Assembly: GCA_963773625.1 (NCBI GenBank)
Contig: CAVZCJ010000016.1
Span: forward strand, 248,001-312,000
Direction of reading: 5' to 3'
Origin: DATARH01 sp963773625
Lineage (GTDB): Bacteria > Pseudomonadota > Alphaproteobacteria > ATCC43930 > CGMCC-115725
DNA length: 64,000 bases
This document shows positions 1-9,041 of the stretch, piece after piece. How positions within the stretch are numbered: position 1 is the first letter of the stretch; each line of letters begins with the position of its first letter. The notes under the pieces were generated by a model that searched no databases, was not told the DNA's origin, and saw nothing but the letters and a program-made list of their open reading frames with translations. The position numbers were made by a program, and so were the translations under genes.

Positions 1-70
1 AGAGAGACCGTATCGATCGGCAGCTCCGCGCGAGCGAGCGGCGGATGGCTATCCTTACGGCGGCCAGGTG

Positions 71-451
71 TCAGGGCATCCGCTCGACCCATTGCGCGCG
101 CGAAGGCCCCGGCTCGAATGGGTCGCCGAAATACTGGGTCTCGCGGACCACTTTCCCATCCAGGAGTTCCATGATGCTCACGGTGTAAGACGGCCGCCCG
201 TCATAGGTGAGGACATATTCGGTGACCCACAGGTCGCCCGCGCCGATTATCCGCCGCACGGTGAAGCGCTTCCGGTTCGGCTGCGCGGCGCGAGACGACT
301 GGATGTTACGCCGGCCACGGATGCGCTCGCCCGATTGCGGATAGTCGAGCACCGCGTCCTCTCGATAGATGTCGTGCTCCGCCTCGAAATCGTTCGTATC
401 GGAGGCAGCCCAATGGCGATCCAGAGCCGCTCGAATCTCTCGATCTTCCAT
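71..451 (-). CDS. SnoaL-like (NTF2-fold) domain protein
   Basis: A 126-residue protein with the look of the SnoaL/NTF2-like superfamily: an N-terminal helix (REIRAALDRHWAA), an acidic stretch DAVLDYPQSGERIRGR typical of the ligand-pocket strand, and a C-terminal pair of strands ending in RETQYFGDPFEP. Proteins of this fold act as small isomerases or cyclases, or as non-catalytic binding domains; nothing here fixes the substrate. The whole domain is present, so it is not a fragment. It lies 21 bp downstream of an alpha/beta hydrolase gene on the same strand and is probably cotranscribed with it, suggesting a shared small-molecule substrate (inference). Confidence 0.75.
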   Translation of the reverse strand: MEDREIRAALDRHWAASDTNDFEAEHDIYREDAVLDYPQSGERIRGRRNIQSSRAAQPNRKRFTVRRIIGAGDLWVTEYVLTYDGRPSYTVSIMELLDGKVVRETQYFGDPFEPGPSRAQWVERMP

Positions 452-472
452 ATCCCTTTGTGGGTACTCGAC

Positions 473-1312
473 CTAGCGCCGCTGCTGCCGGCGCAGGAAG
501 TCGATATAGGTTGCCGCGAGCAATCCTTCCTTCGCGTCCCAATCGGCGAAGGCCTCGTCGAGCGTCGCCGCCTGCTCGGTGACCACCTCGACATATTCGG
601 CATTGGGCATCAGCCGGTGCGCGGCTTGACCGGCCGGTAGCGGATGGACCGGGTCTTTCCCAGGGACAATGCACGCCGGCATCGCCATCCCGCGCAGCTC
701 TGCGGGGCTGAGGCCGATCACGGGGTGCTCGGCGCCGGCGTTAAAGCTTCGCCGCCAGCGCTCCATGCGGCTTATGAAATCGGCAGGCTCCATCTTCATC
801 AGGGTGTCGCGGCTCTTCGGGTTGGCCGCGATCACCTCGCTCCAATGCTCCATCGCGCAGACCGCCGCCATCCCGCCTTTCTGCGCCGCCTCGAGATGCG
901 AGGTGTAATACTGGTTGGCCAGATGCACGGCGGCATGTTCCCCGCCGGTGACCCGCCACAGCAAGAGGCCACGCACCGCCTCGGGGTGTCGCAGCGCCAG
1001 AATCATCGCCAGCCGACAGCCGGACGAGCTGCCGCCGATATAGGCGGGCAACGCGTCGAGCTGAGCCAGCAGCGCGTGCAGATCGTCGGCCCAGACGTCG
1101 TTCTCGCTGTCGCCTTCGATCGCCACCGTCGACGCGCCGGTGTTGCGCCGGTCGTAGACGATGACGCGGTAGCCGGCCTCGGCGATCTTCGCCGCCAGCG
1201 GCTTGACCGAAACGCCAGCGCGCCGCCCGCCAGGCTGCAGCGCGACAAACGGGCCGCGCTCGCCGAGGATTTCGTACTGGATCTCTAGACCGCGGACTTT
1301 GGCGACGGGCAT
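473..1312 (-). CDS. alpha/beta-fold hydrolase
   Basis: A 279-residue single-domain alpha/beta hydrolase. An N-terminal strand pair ends in GPFVALQPGGR (oxyanion-hole region), followed by YRVIVYDRRNTGAS, the strand before helix A, and the nucleophile elbow YIGGSSSGCRLAM (G-x-S-x-G with the central Ser near residue 97). A cap region rich in W and M precedes PGKDPVHPLPAG, which carries the likely acid and a possible base. The start is supported by GGGAG about 8 bp upstream. Substrate unknown; the family includes esterases, C-C hydrolases and lactonases. Its partner is the SnoaL-like gene just downstream. Confidence 0.85.
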   Translation of the reverse strand: MPVAKVRGLEIQYEILGERGPFVALQPGGRRAGVSVKPLAAKIAEAGYRVIVYDRRNTGASTVAIEGDSENDVWADDLHALLAQLDALPAYIGGSSSGCRLAMILALRHPEAVRGLLLWRVTGGEHAAVHLANQYYTSHLEAAQKGGMAAVCAMEHWSEVIAANPKSRDTLMKMEPADFISRMERWRRSFNAGAEHPVIGLSPAELRGMAMPACIVPGKDPVHPLPAGQAAHRLMPNAEYVEVVTEQAATLDEAFADWDAKEGLLAATYIDFLRRQQRR

Positions 1313-1384
1313 GGCTTGCTCCCTGATCGGCCGGATCGTTGCCGGAGATATTAGCGAATCCGGCCGGCCAGGACGAGCGCGGTC

Positions 1385-2794
1385 CTACTCCGCGGCCGCG
1401 CTCGCCTTCGCCAACCTCGCTTTCGGCGCCGCTCCCTCGGTGAGCTGGCTGTCGATCTCCTCGATCGAGCGGCCCTTGGTCTCGATGCCGAACAGGAACG
1501 CGATCCCCGACAGGAACGACCAGGACGCCAGGAACAGCATCGCCGGCAGGATGAAATCGAGCGAGGCCTTGGGGCTGACGAAATTGGACTGGCCGCAGAT
1601 CAAGGCCAAGCCAAGCGGGCCGATGACCTTGCCGAGATTGCCGAGCCCGTAGCCGAACCCCATGCCGCTGGCGCGCAAGCCCGCCGGCCAAATCTCGGCC
1701 GAATAGGGGCCGATGATCGCGTAGGCGCCGTCGCCGAAGAAGCGCTGCACCATCACGAACAGCCAGAACACCGATATGCCGCCGACCATTCCGGCGTAGT
1801 AGAAGCCGGCGAGCGCCATGAACAGCCCGCCGCCCATGCCAACGAGGAACCCGGCCGGACGCCGCCCAATCGCATCGCTCGCATAAGAACAGACAAGCCG
1901 CCCGGCGAAGCCGCTGACGCCGACCCAGATCATCATCGACGCCGCTTGCGCCGGGGTGACCTTGAGGATCAGCACCAGCAACGTCGTCGCCCACATCAGC
2001 AGGCCAATGCCGCTGGTCTGGCTGAGGCTCGTCAGCACCGATACGACCATGCTGCGCGGATACTTGAACAGCTCGACCCACGGCGTGTGCGGGACCTCCT
2101 CGATATGGTCGGGCAGCGCGACCTCCTTGGGGTCGATCATCAACGCCCAGGCGACCGATTGGCGCGCCTCGGCGGCGCGGCCCTTGCGGATCAGCCAGCG
2201 GGGCGATTCAGGAACCCAGGCGCGGATCAGCAGGGTCAGCAACGCAGGCAGCAAGCCGATAGCGAAGAGACCGCGCCAGCCGAATACCGGCGCTAGGTAG
2301 GCGCCGAGGAATGCGCCGAAGATGTTACCAAGCGGCAGGCACGAGGTGACGAGCCCGCCGACCCAGCCGCGTTTGTAAGTCGGGACGAATTCCTGAACCA
2401 GCGGAAGGTCGACCGCGAACAGGCCGGAGACGCCGAAGCCGACAAGGAACCGGCAGATCGTCAGATAGATCCAGCCGCCCGCGTCCGGGGTCAGCGCCAT
2501 CAGCCCAGTGGGGATCGAAAAGTTGAGGGCGGTCAGAATGAAGACCTTGCGGCGCCCGACCTTGTCGGCCATCCAGCCCCAGAAAAAGGCGCCAGGGACG
2601 GCGCCGAGACCCGCCGACATCAGCACCATCGCCGACTGGCCGAAGGTCAGGTTCCACGGGCCGACGATAAACGCCAGCACATAGCCGATCAGGTAAAAAT
2701 CGAAAAAATCGAGCATGTCGCCAAGGATGGCGGCGACAATGATCTTCCACTGATTGATCGTGAGCCGAGCCTGCCGCTCGATCATGTCCAACAT
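1385..2794 (-). CDS. MFS transporter (metabolite:H+ symporter type)
   Basis: A 469-residue, 12-span major facilitator. The start codon is chosen because GGGAGGA lies just upstream; the frame is open further upstream, but that stretch is not membrane-like. Family signatures are visible: GWMADKVGRRKVF in loop 2-3 (motif A), PESPRWLI in the central loop as in sugar/organic-acid porters, and SDAIGRRPAG in loop 8-9. Probable role is uptake of an organic or aromatic acid in symport with protons. It is divergent from the FAH-family hydrolase and IlvD-type dehydratase genes across a 231-bp gap, so import and breakdown of one acid substrate is a reasonable inference. Confidence 0.85.
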   Translation of the reverse strand: MLDMIERQARLTINQWKIIVAAILGDMLDFFDFYLIGYVLAFIVGPWNLTFGQSAMVLMSAGLGAVPGAFFWGWMADKVGRRKVFILTALNFSIPTGLMALTPDAGGWIYLTICRFLVGFGVSGLFAVDLPLVQEFVPTYKRGWVGGLVTSCLPLGNIFGAFLGAYLAPVFGWRGLFAIGLLPALLTLLIRAWVPESPRWLIRKGRAAEARQSVAWALMIDPKEVALPDHIEEVPHTPWVELFKYPRSMVVSVLTSLSQTSGIGLLMWATTLLVLILKVTPAQAASMMIWVGVSGFAGRLVCSYASDAIGRRPAGFLVGMGGGLFMALAGFYYAGMVGGISVFWLFVMVQRFFGDGAYAIIGPYSAEIWPAGLRASGMGFGYGLGNLGKVIGPLGLALICGQSNFVSPKASLDFILPAMLFLASWSFLSGIAFLFGIETKGRSIEEIDSQLTEGAAPKARLAKASAAAE

Positions 2795-3025
2795 ACGCTT
2801 CCTCCCGGGACCTCTTAATCGACGACGCGAGGCCGGGCCCTGTTCGCATGTTGTGTCGTGTCCCGGGACCTTACCCGAAACCGGACATTTGGCAAATCCT
2901 TGCCCGCGGCACGGGCGGTCGGCGAACAAGCCGGTTCTCGCCGCGACTGGAGCCGTATAAGCTCCGCGCCGGGAGGGGCTGGCGCGGCCAACCCAAGCTC
3001 GGCACAAAAGGCAAGGGAGCACACG

Positions 3026-3973
3026 ATGAGGCTATTGTATTTCAACGATTTCAAGCTGGGCGCGCTGAAAGGCGACCAGGTGGTCGACCTGTCGGCCGAG
3101 GTCAAGGACATCCCGCATATCTGCCCGGGCACGCTGATGAACGGCCTCATCGAGCAATGGGGCAGCTACAAGGCGCGGCTCGAGGCGGCGCTGGCGCGCG
3201 GCACAGGCGTTCCGGTGGCGAGCGTGCGCATCCGCCCGCCAGTGCCGGGTCCGCGCACGATCGACTGCATGGCGGTCAATTACATGGAAGACGGCACCCG
3301 CAGCGCGCCGGCGCCGATCAACGCCTTCCACAAGAGCCCGAGCGCGATCATCGGCCCGGGTGACACGATGGTGCTGCCCGACGTGCCAGCGCCGATCTTC
3401 GAGGGCGAGGCCGAGATGGCGGTCGTCATCGGCAAGAAGGCGACCAACCTCACCGAAGACCAGGTTATGTCCCACATCTTCGGCTATATGAACTTCATCG
3501 ACGGCTCGGCCCGCGGCTTGCCGCCGCCGGGCAACGTGTTCTTCCAGATGAAGAGCCGCGACACCTTCGCGCCGATCGGCCCCTATCTCGTCACCGCCGA
3601 CGAGGTCAAGGACCCGCAGAAACTGCAGATCAAGCTGTGGAACAACGGCGTGCTGATGCAAAACTTCAACACCGACGACATGGGTCACAGCATCAAGAAG
3701 TCGATCGCGTGGCTGACCTCGATCCATACGCTGCTGCCCGGCGACATCGTCGCCACCGGCACCAACCACCGCGGGCTCAACCCGTTCATGGACGGCGATA
3801 CGATCGAGCTCGAGACCGAGGGTCTCGGCCGGTTGAAGTTCAATATCAAGGACGATCTCAAGCGCACCTGGGCGCGCAAGACCCGTCTTCAGATGCACGA
3901 AGAGGCCAAGGAAAAGACCGCGGGCAATTATCCGGACTTCACCCAGCAACTCACCGGCAAATACGCCAAGTAG
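3026..3973 (+). CDS. Fumarylacetoacetate hydrolase (FAH) family protein
   Basis: A 315-residue member of the FAH superfamily. An N-terminal beta domain (MRLLYFNDFKLGAL...) is followed by the catalytic domain: IFEGEAEMAVVIGK supplies the metal-binding Glu pair, MNFIDGSARGL and FQMKSRDTFAPIGPYL are the conserved core, and GDIVATGTNHRGLNPF is the terminal signature. The family cleaves C-C bonds or hydrates 2-keto acids using Mg2+. Start at ATG 3026 has AAGGGAG upstream; the open frame 5' of it is not used. It precedes an IlvD-type dehydratase by 100 bp, so a sugar-acid or aromatic-acid degradation operon is likely. Confidence 0.88.
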   Translation: MRLLYFNDFKLGALKGDQVVDLSAEVKDIPHICPGTLMNGLIEQWGSYKARLEAALARGTGVPVASVRIRPPVPGPRTIDCMAVNYMEDGTRSAPAPINAFHKSPSAIIGPGDTMVLPDVPAPIFEGEAEMAVVIGKKATNLTEDQVMSHIFGYMNFIDGSARGLPPPGNVFFQMKSRDTFAPIGPYLVTADEVKDPQKLQIKLWNNGVLMQNFNTDDMGHSIKKSIAWLTSIHTLLPGDIVATGTNHRGLNPFMDGDTIELETEGLGRLKFNIKDDLKRTWARKTRLQMHEEAKEKTAGNYPDFTQQLTGKYAK

Positions 3974-3988
3974 CCGGCGCTGAGGCTG

Positions 3989-4056
3989 CCCCTCACCCCG
4001 ACCCTCTCCCCGCTGGCGCGCTAGCGGGGAGAGGGAGCGCACTGGTGTGGGGTGAG
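3989..4056. repeat. Large intergenic palindrome (REP-like)
   Basis: Between the FAH gene and the dehydratase. A perfect 13-bp inner stem (4002-4014 with 4023-4035, sequence CCCTCTCCCCGCT) surrounds an 8-base loop, and an outer 8-bp arm CTCACCCC (3992-3999) pairs with 4049-4056. There is no T-run. This resembles the dispersed intergenic palindromes common in alphaproteobacterial genomes; it may also slow or end transcripts. Confidence 0.6.
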
Positions 4057-4073
4057 TGCGGCGGTTGTCGCCG

Positions 4074-5771
4074 ATGAAAAAACTCCGCTCCGACATCACC
4101 CGCGACGGGCTGCACCGCACCCCGCATCGCGCCTTCATGCGCGCGATGGGGCTCGACGACGCGGCAATCCAAAAGCCGATGATCGGCGTCGTGTCGATGA
4201 AAGGCGAGCAGACACCGTGCAACATGACGCACGGCTTTCAGGTCGAGGCCGCCAAGGAGGGCATCGCCGAGGCCGGCGGCACTCCGCGCGAGTTCACCAC
4301 GATCTCGGTCTCCGACGGGATCAGCATGAACCACGAGGGGATGAAGTTCTCGCTGGTGAGCCGTGAGCTGATCGCCGACTCGATCGAGGCCGTGGTGCAC
4401 GGCCTCGCCTATGACGGGCTCATCGGGTTTGGCGGCTGCGACAAGACCCTGCCTGGTGTGCTGATGGGCATGGTCCGCTGCAACGTGCCGTCGGTATTCC
4501 TCTACGGCGGCGCCGCGCTGCCCGGCCGCTTCAACGGCAAGGATGTGACGATCCTCGATTCATACGAGGCCGTCGGCGCGGTGCTCACCGGCGAGATGGA
4601 CGCGGCCGAGCTGGCGCGGCTCGAGCGCGCCTGCCTCCCGACGGTCGGCGCCTGCGCCGGCCAGTTCACCGCCAACACAATGGCGATGGTCTCGGAAGCG
4701 CTCGGCATGAGTGCGCCCAACGTGTCGATGATCCCCGGCGTCTATTCAGAGCGCGCCGGCCACGCCCGCCGCGCCGGCGGGATCGTCATGAAGGCGGTGC
4801 TCGGCGACGGGCCGCGCCCGCGCGACATCGTCACCCGGAAGGCGTTGGAGAACGCCTGTGCGATCGTCGCCGCCACCGGGGGCTCGACCAACGCCGCCTT
4901 GCACATCCCGGCGATTGCGCACGAAGCCGGCATCGCCTTCGACATGGACGCCGTAGCCGAAATCTTCGCCCGCACGCCGCTGATCGCCGATCTGCGGCCC
5001 GGAGGCCGGTTCACGGCGCGCGACCTGCACGAGATCGGCGGCACCGCTGTGATCATCCGCGCGCTGATCGAATTGGGCGCGATCGACGGTTCGTGCCTGA
5101 CCGTCACCGGCGAGACCCTGGCCGAGGTCTACGGCGCCGCCGCCTTGCCCGACGGCGCGGTGGTGCGCGAGAAGGGGAAACCTATCGCGCCCGACGGTGG
5201 CGTCGCGGTGTTGAAGGGCAATCTCTGTCCCGACGGCGCGCTGATCAAGGTCGCGGGCCTCAAGACCCTGGTTCACGAAGGTCCGGCCCGCGTCTTCGAA
5301 AGCGAAGGCGACTGCGCCCGTGCGGTCGAGGCGCGCGATTATCGCGAGGGCGAGGTGCTGATCATCCGCAACGAGGGTCCGGTCGGTGGGCCGGGGATGC
5401 AGGAGATGCTCGGCGTCACCGCGCTCATCTACGGCCAGAAGATGGGCGAGAAGGTCGCGCTGGTCACCGACGGCCGCTTCTCGGGCGCGACCCGCGGCAT
5501 CTGTGTCGGCTATGTCGCGCCTGAGGCGGCTGTCGGCGGGCCGCTCGCATTTGTCCGCGACGGCGACACAATCCACATCGACTGCGCCGCCCGGCGCATG
5601 GACCTCGTCGTTGACGAGGCGGAGTTTGCCCGTCGGCGCGCCGCTTGGAAACCAGCGCCGTCACGGCATAGGGCCGGGCTGCTGGCCAAATACGCCGCCC
5701 AGGTCGGCCAGGCGAACAAGGGCGCCGTCACCCACCCGGGCGGCGCCGAATGGCCCTGGTTCGACCAGTAG
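4074..5771 (+). CDS. ilvD: IlvD/Edd-family dehydratase (dihydroxy-acid dehydratase type)
   Basis: A 565-residue Fe-S dehydratase of full family length. Visible motifs: GEQTPCNMTHGF (first cluster Cys), ISVSDGISMNHEGMKFSL, FGGCDKTLPG (second Cys), VGACAGQFTANTM (third Cys) and the C-terminal VALVTDGRFSGATRG. The sequence matches dihydroxy-acid dehydratase (isoleucine/valine synthesis) better than phosphogluconate dehydratase. The neighbours are a FAH-family hydrolase and a transporter, so a sugar-acid dehydratase of the same family is an alternative. Start taken at ATG 4074; GTG 4056 is in frame and overlaps the upstream palindrome. Confidence 0.85.
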   Translation: MKKLRSDITRDGLHRTPHRAFMRAMGLDDAAIQKPMIGVVSMKGEQTPCNMTHGFQVEAAKEGIAEAGGTPREFTTISVSDGISMNHEGMKFSLVSRELIADSIEAVVHGLAYDGLIGFGGCDKTLPGVLMGMVRCNVPSVFLYGGAALPGRFNGKDVTILDSYEAVGAVLTGEMDAAELARLERACLPTVGACAGQFTANTMAMVSEALGMSAPNVSMIPGVYSERAGHARRAGGIVMKAVLGDGPRPRDIVTRKALENACAIVAATGGSTNAALHIPAIAHEAGIAFDMDAVAEIFARTPLIADLRPGGRFTARDLHEIGGTAVIIRALIELGAIDGSCLTVTGETLAEVYGAAALPDGAVVREKGKPIAPDGGVAVLKGNLCPDGALIKVAGLKTLVHEGPARVFESEGDCARAVEARDYREGEVLIIRNEGPVGGPGMQEMLGVTALIYGQKMGEKVALVTDGRFSGATRGICVGYVAPEAAVGGPLAFVRDGDTIHIDCAARRMDLVVDEAEFARRRAAWKPAPSRHRAGLLAKYAAQVGQANKGAVTHPGGAEWPWFDQ

Positions 5772-5820
5772 GGTGAATATCGCCCGAGTCGCTTGGCACG
5801 CGCTGTCCGCCGGAATTTGC

Positions 5821-5930
5821 ATAGGTGATAAGCCTATCGCGGGCTAATCCGCGGCTTGATCATAAGCCTTGCTTACCTCTAGCTTACGTCAGCTTCGCTG
5901 CCGCGCTTATTTGATGATCATTCGATCATC
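5821..5930. promoter_or_regulatory. Two operator-like palindromes upstream of an MFS gene
   Basis: In the roughly 195-bp gap before the MFS gene two inverted repeats stand out: ATAGG-tgataag-CCTAT (5821-5837) and GATGATC-attc-GATCATC (5913-5930, perfect 7-bp arms, 37 bp before the start). Their size and place fit a GntR- or TetR-type repressor operator, but no regulator gene is adjacent. Confidence 0.35.
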
Positions 5931-5966
5931 GGCGGTAGCACAAATGGTCGGTCGAGAGGGAGCGGA

Positions 5967-7353
5967 ATGGACGACGTCATCGAAAAATCGGCAATGCGCA
6001 AAATCTACCTGCGCCTGCTGCCCTTCGCGGTGGTCTGCTATCTGCTTGCTTATATCGACCGCATCAACGCGAGCTTCGCGGCGCTAACCATGCGCGGCGA
6101 CCTCAAGCTCACCGCCGCCGATTATGGCTTTGCGGTGGGTACCTTCTACTGGGGTTATTTCATTTTCGAGGTGCCGAGCAACGTCGTGCTCGAAAAGGTC
6201 GGCGCGCGGTTGTGGATCGCCCGCATCATGATCACCTGGGGCATCTTCGCCGGGCTGACCGCCTCGGTAGGCGACTTCGCGCAATGGACCGGCATCTCAA
6301 ACACGATATCGCTCAGCATCATCAGGTTTTTGCTTGGCGCCGCCGAGGCCGGGTTCTTCCCCGGCATCGTGCTCTATTTCACCTATTGGTTCCCGACCTA
6401 CCACCACGCTCGCATCGTCTCCGGATTCCTGGTCGGCCTGCCGATCGCGGTGGCGGCTGGCGCGCCGGTTTCGACGGCTCTCCTTGGCCTCAACGGTTAC
6501 TTCGGCCTCTCTGGCTGGCAGATCATGTATATCGCCGAAGGCGTGCCGACCATAATCCTCGGCCTCATCACCTTTCTGGTGCTGACCGATAAGCCGGCCC
6601 AGGCGAAGTTCCTGACCGACGCGGAAAAGTCCTGGCTTATCGCCAAGCTTGCTTCGGAGCGCGCGGCCAAGGAGGCGGTGAAAAAATTCAGCTTCCTCGA
6701 AGGCATGTACAACCCGAAAGTGCTGCTTCTCGCGCTCAACTATTTCGGCATCGTCGTCGCCAGCCTCGGCATCCTGTTTTTCGTCCCGCAGATGATCAAG
6801 GACATCGGCGTCAAGGACAACATGACGGTCGGCTGGTTGACGATGATCCCCTATATCACCGGCGGTATCGGGCTGGTCGGCTGGGGCCTCGTCTCCGACA
6901 GGATGAACGAGCGGCGCTGGAACCTGCTCGGCGCCTGCGCGGTCTCGACGATCGGGCTGGTCATCGCAGGCGCGACCGCCGGCACGTGGTGGTCGATCGT
7001 CGGGCTTGTGCATAGCCACCTTCGGCTTCTACGGCTCGAAGGGCCCGTTCTGGTCGATGCCGCCGATGTTCCTCACCGGCACCGCAGCCGCCGCCTCGAT
7101 CGCCTGGATCAACTCGATCGGCAATCTCGGCGGCTTCTTCGGCCCCTGGTATGTCGGCCTTCTCAAGGATTGCGGCACACCGGCGGCGACCTGGGTCTGC
7201 AAGGCCGTGCCGGCAAGCTTGAACGGAACCTATGCCGGCGGCGTTTACGGTCTCGCCTTCCTCTGCCTGGTCTCGGCGATCGTCTGCGCGTTGTTCCTCG
7301 AGATCCCGAACCCTGCGGCGAAGCCGGCGCTCGAGGCAAGCCCGGCCGAATAG
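5967..7353 (+). CDS. MFS transporter, anion:cation symporter family (one frameshift)
   Basis: About 461 residues when one extra base near 7007 is removed. Before the shift the protein reads like an ACS-family permease: YLLAYIDRINASFAAL in helix 1, GYFIFEVPSNVVLEKVGAR (motif A region), LLGAAEAGFFPG in helix 4. After it, FGFYGSKGPFW and SIAWINSIGNLGGFFGPW continue helices 9-11 without loss. This family imports organic anions such as phthalate, tartrate, galactarate or 4-hydroxyphenylacetate. Since the sequence on both sides of the shift is well preserved, a sequencing error is more likely than a dead gene. RBS GAGAGGGAG precedes the ATG. It probably works with the FAH/dehydratase genes upstream. 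Confidence 0.8.
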
Positions 7354-7362
7354 TCGGGCTTC

Positions 7363-7604
7363 CTACCCGCGGTCGGGGAGCGCCAGTAGGCCCTCCGGCT
7401 GCTGGGGTCGTGGCTGCACTTCAGGTACTTGGTGCCGTATTTGCTGACCGCGATGACGACGGGGACCGGGCGGCCGCGCTGCTCGATATAAAAGCTCCAG
7501 CGGCCCGCCTCGATCGCGGCGATCGCATCGTCCTGGCTCAGCCACCAGCGCGTACCGTCGCGGTTGACGCCGCCGACGCTGCGGATGCGCCTGTCGTGGT
7601 TCAT
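7363..7604 (-). CDS. DUF3892-type small protein (one frameshift)
   Basis: A small protein of about 80 residues containing WWLSQDDAIAAIEAGRWSFYI, VPVVIAVSKYGTKYLKCSHDP and, after adding one C to a CCC run near 7410, the tail QQPEGLLALPDRG. The order (Trp-rich start, AI..IE.G..F.V, KYLKT..D, LLALP) is that of the DUF3892 family, whose function is unknown. Without the missing base the frame runs on into the convergent MFS gene, ending at 7245. The start is uncertain: ATG 7604 or a TTG at 7655; neither has a clear RBS. Confidence 0.6.
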
Positions 7605-7701
7605 CAGCGCGGAGCGGACGATCGACGAGATTAAATAGCGCGGCGGCACCGGCAACTCGCGATTGAGAGAAAATCACGGTACCAGAAAGGGCCGATTGAC
7701 C

Positions 7702-7962
7702 CTAGAAGCGCGAAGTCGCGATTTCCAGGGTCCGCGGCACCGGCAAAGCGAGTTCCGGCGCCTGCAGTTGCCGCGCGTAGCATAACGCGCGTTGCTCGGC
7801 GATCAGCCGGTGAAAGCCGGGATCGGCCTCGACGCAGGCGGCGAGCGCGGCGCGTTTTGCCGGCTCGGCGGGAAACGCCTCGCGCCAAATGATCGTGACC
7901 GTCGGTGTCAGCGCCAGCGCGATCGAGGCGAGCAAGGCGGCGGCGATCGACAAACCCTTCAT
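7702..7962 (-). CDS. Small secreted protein of unknown function
   Basis: 86 residues beginning with a Sec-type signal or membrane anchor (KGLSIAAALLASIALALTPTVTII), followed by a polar, helical tail with two Cys (AALAACVEADP and RALCYARQLQ). I do not recognise a family. It stands alone between DUF3892 and the 2OG-Fe oxygenase gene, all on the minus strand. Base composition and frame are normal for the region, so I think it is real. Confidence 0.5.
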   Translation of the reverse strand: MKGLSIAAALLASIALALTPTVTIIWREAFPAEPAKRAALAACVEADPGFHRLIAEQRALCYARQLQAPELALPVPRTLEIATSRF

Positions 7963-8033
7963 CCCGCCGGTTTAGTCGGCAGCTCTGAAGAATCGCTAAA
8001 TCTCCATCCGGGTCCGCTCTATTTGCTCTGGTC

Positions 8034-8756
8034 CTACTCGCGCCGGAACGTCACCACCAGGACGTCGCGGTGGCCGGGTCGCGTCGGGTCGAGCGGGGTC
8101 ACCGGGGTCACCCCGTGATAGACGCGGTTGTCGTCGGTCACTGCCGCGTCGAGCGGCTCGGTCAGGGTAAAGCTGCCGAGCGGGTTCTTGCGCAGATCGG
8201 CGATCGTCGTCTCGCCGCTTTGGATGTTGACCCGGTCGACCAGCAGCACCAGCACCCAATCGACCCCGTCGCGGTGCATGCCCTCCGGGGTCGGCCGGCC
8301 CTCGGCGCCGGCATGGGCTTCGATCCGAAACTGATGGATCTCGACGTGCCAGGCGACGGGTCTGGTTTGCTTGGGCGTCAACCGGCCGAACAGCCGATTG
8401 CAGGTGCCGAGGATTGCGCGCAACGCTGGGTGAGCCGCGATGCGGTCGGTCACCGGCTCGAACCAGCGTTCGATATCGCCGTTCAGCGGGTTGTAGTCGC
8501 GGCTCTGGTAGTGCGGCTGGTGCGGTTTGCGCACGATGCCTTCCGGCGTGGCGCGGAACACCGCGAACCGGCGGCGGCGATAGCGCCCGCCATCGGCCAT
8601 GTAGGTGTCGACGCCGAGATCGTCCCAGCTGCCGGCGAAACCGTCCCAATCGGCGAGCCCAGCCGCCTCCAGCATGGCCCGCATCTCCGGTGCCCGGACC
8701 AGCGCGAACCCGGTCCGGGTGACGGATTGAGCGATCTCGGCGAGTGTTTCGGCCAT
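8034..8756 (-). CDS. 2OG-Fe(II) dioxygenase family protein (PF10014-like)
   Basis: A 240-residue protein of the 2OG-Fe_Oxy_2 group, which includes L-isoleucine hydroxylases of the IDO type. The double-stranded beta-helix core shows PTPEGMHRDGVDWVLVLLV, giving the HxD metal pair, then GETTIADLRKNPL, and DDNRVYHGVTPV with the distal His, and finally RDVLVVTFRRE with a 2-oxoglutarate-binding Arg. Expected reaction: oxidation of a small substrate, possibly a free amino acid, with 2-oxoglutarate and O2. Start taken at ATG 8756 (MAETLAEIAQ) rather than an upstream in-frame codon. It is divergent from the amidase genes. Confidence 0.8.
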   Translation of the reverse strand: MAETLAEIAQSVTRTGFALVRAPEMRAMLEAAGLADWDGFAGSWDDLGVDTYMADGGRYRRRRFAVFRATPEGIVRKPHQPHYQSRDYNPLNGDIERWFEPVTDRIAAHPALRAILGTCNRLFGRLTPKQTRPVAWHVEIHQFRIEAHAGAEGRPTPEGMHRDGVDWVLVLLVDRVNIQSGETTIADLRKNPLGSFTLTEPLDAAVTDDNRVYHGVTPVTPLDPTRPGHRDVLVVTFRRE

Positions 8757-8833
8757 GTTTCCGGGCTTGCTGCCAGTGGCGCGGCGGGAGCACCATAACA
8801 CTCCCCTTCCGGCAAACGACAGGAGCGCGCGAC

Positions 8834-9041
8834 ATGGCTGACGATGGGAGCGCCTTTACCGCCGAGGATTTCGCCGCCGCGTTACGCCGCAATGGCCTCA
8901 AAATTCCCGACGAGCGCTACGAGATCATGCGCGACGCGGTCGGAAGAATGCAGGCGCTGCTCAAGGTGCTCGACGATCCGCTCGCTTACGAGGACGAGCC
9001 GGCGGTGCTGCCGCGCTACGACCTGGGGGCCACAGCCGTGA
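8834..9041 (+). CDS. Small amidase-associated (AtzG/GatC-like) protein
   Basis: About 65-70 residues: GSAFTAEDFAAALRRNGLKIPDERYEIMRDAVGRMQALLKVL then EDEPAVLPRYDLG. This two-helix-plus-tail layout, placed immediately before an amidase-signature gene, matches the small GatC/AtzG-like subunits that wrap around the amidase. The reading frame as given runs past the expected end; a one-base change in the GGGGG run near 9027 would close it at 9041, overlapping a GTG start of the amidase. RBS AGGAGCG precedes the ATG. Confidence 0.6.

Noticed and set aside
741..2081. Long minus-strand open frame (446 codons) across the hydrolase and MFS genes
   Set aside because: It is an Arg/Gly-rich shadow in another frame of two well-supported genes; long shadow frames are expected at this GC content.
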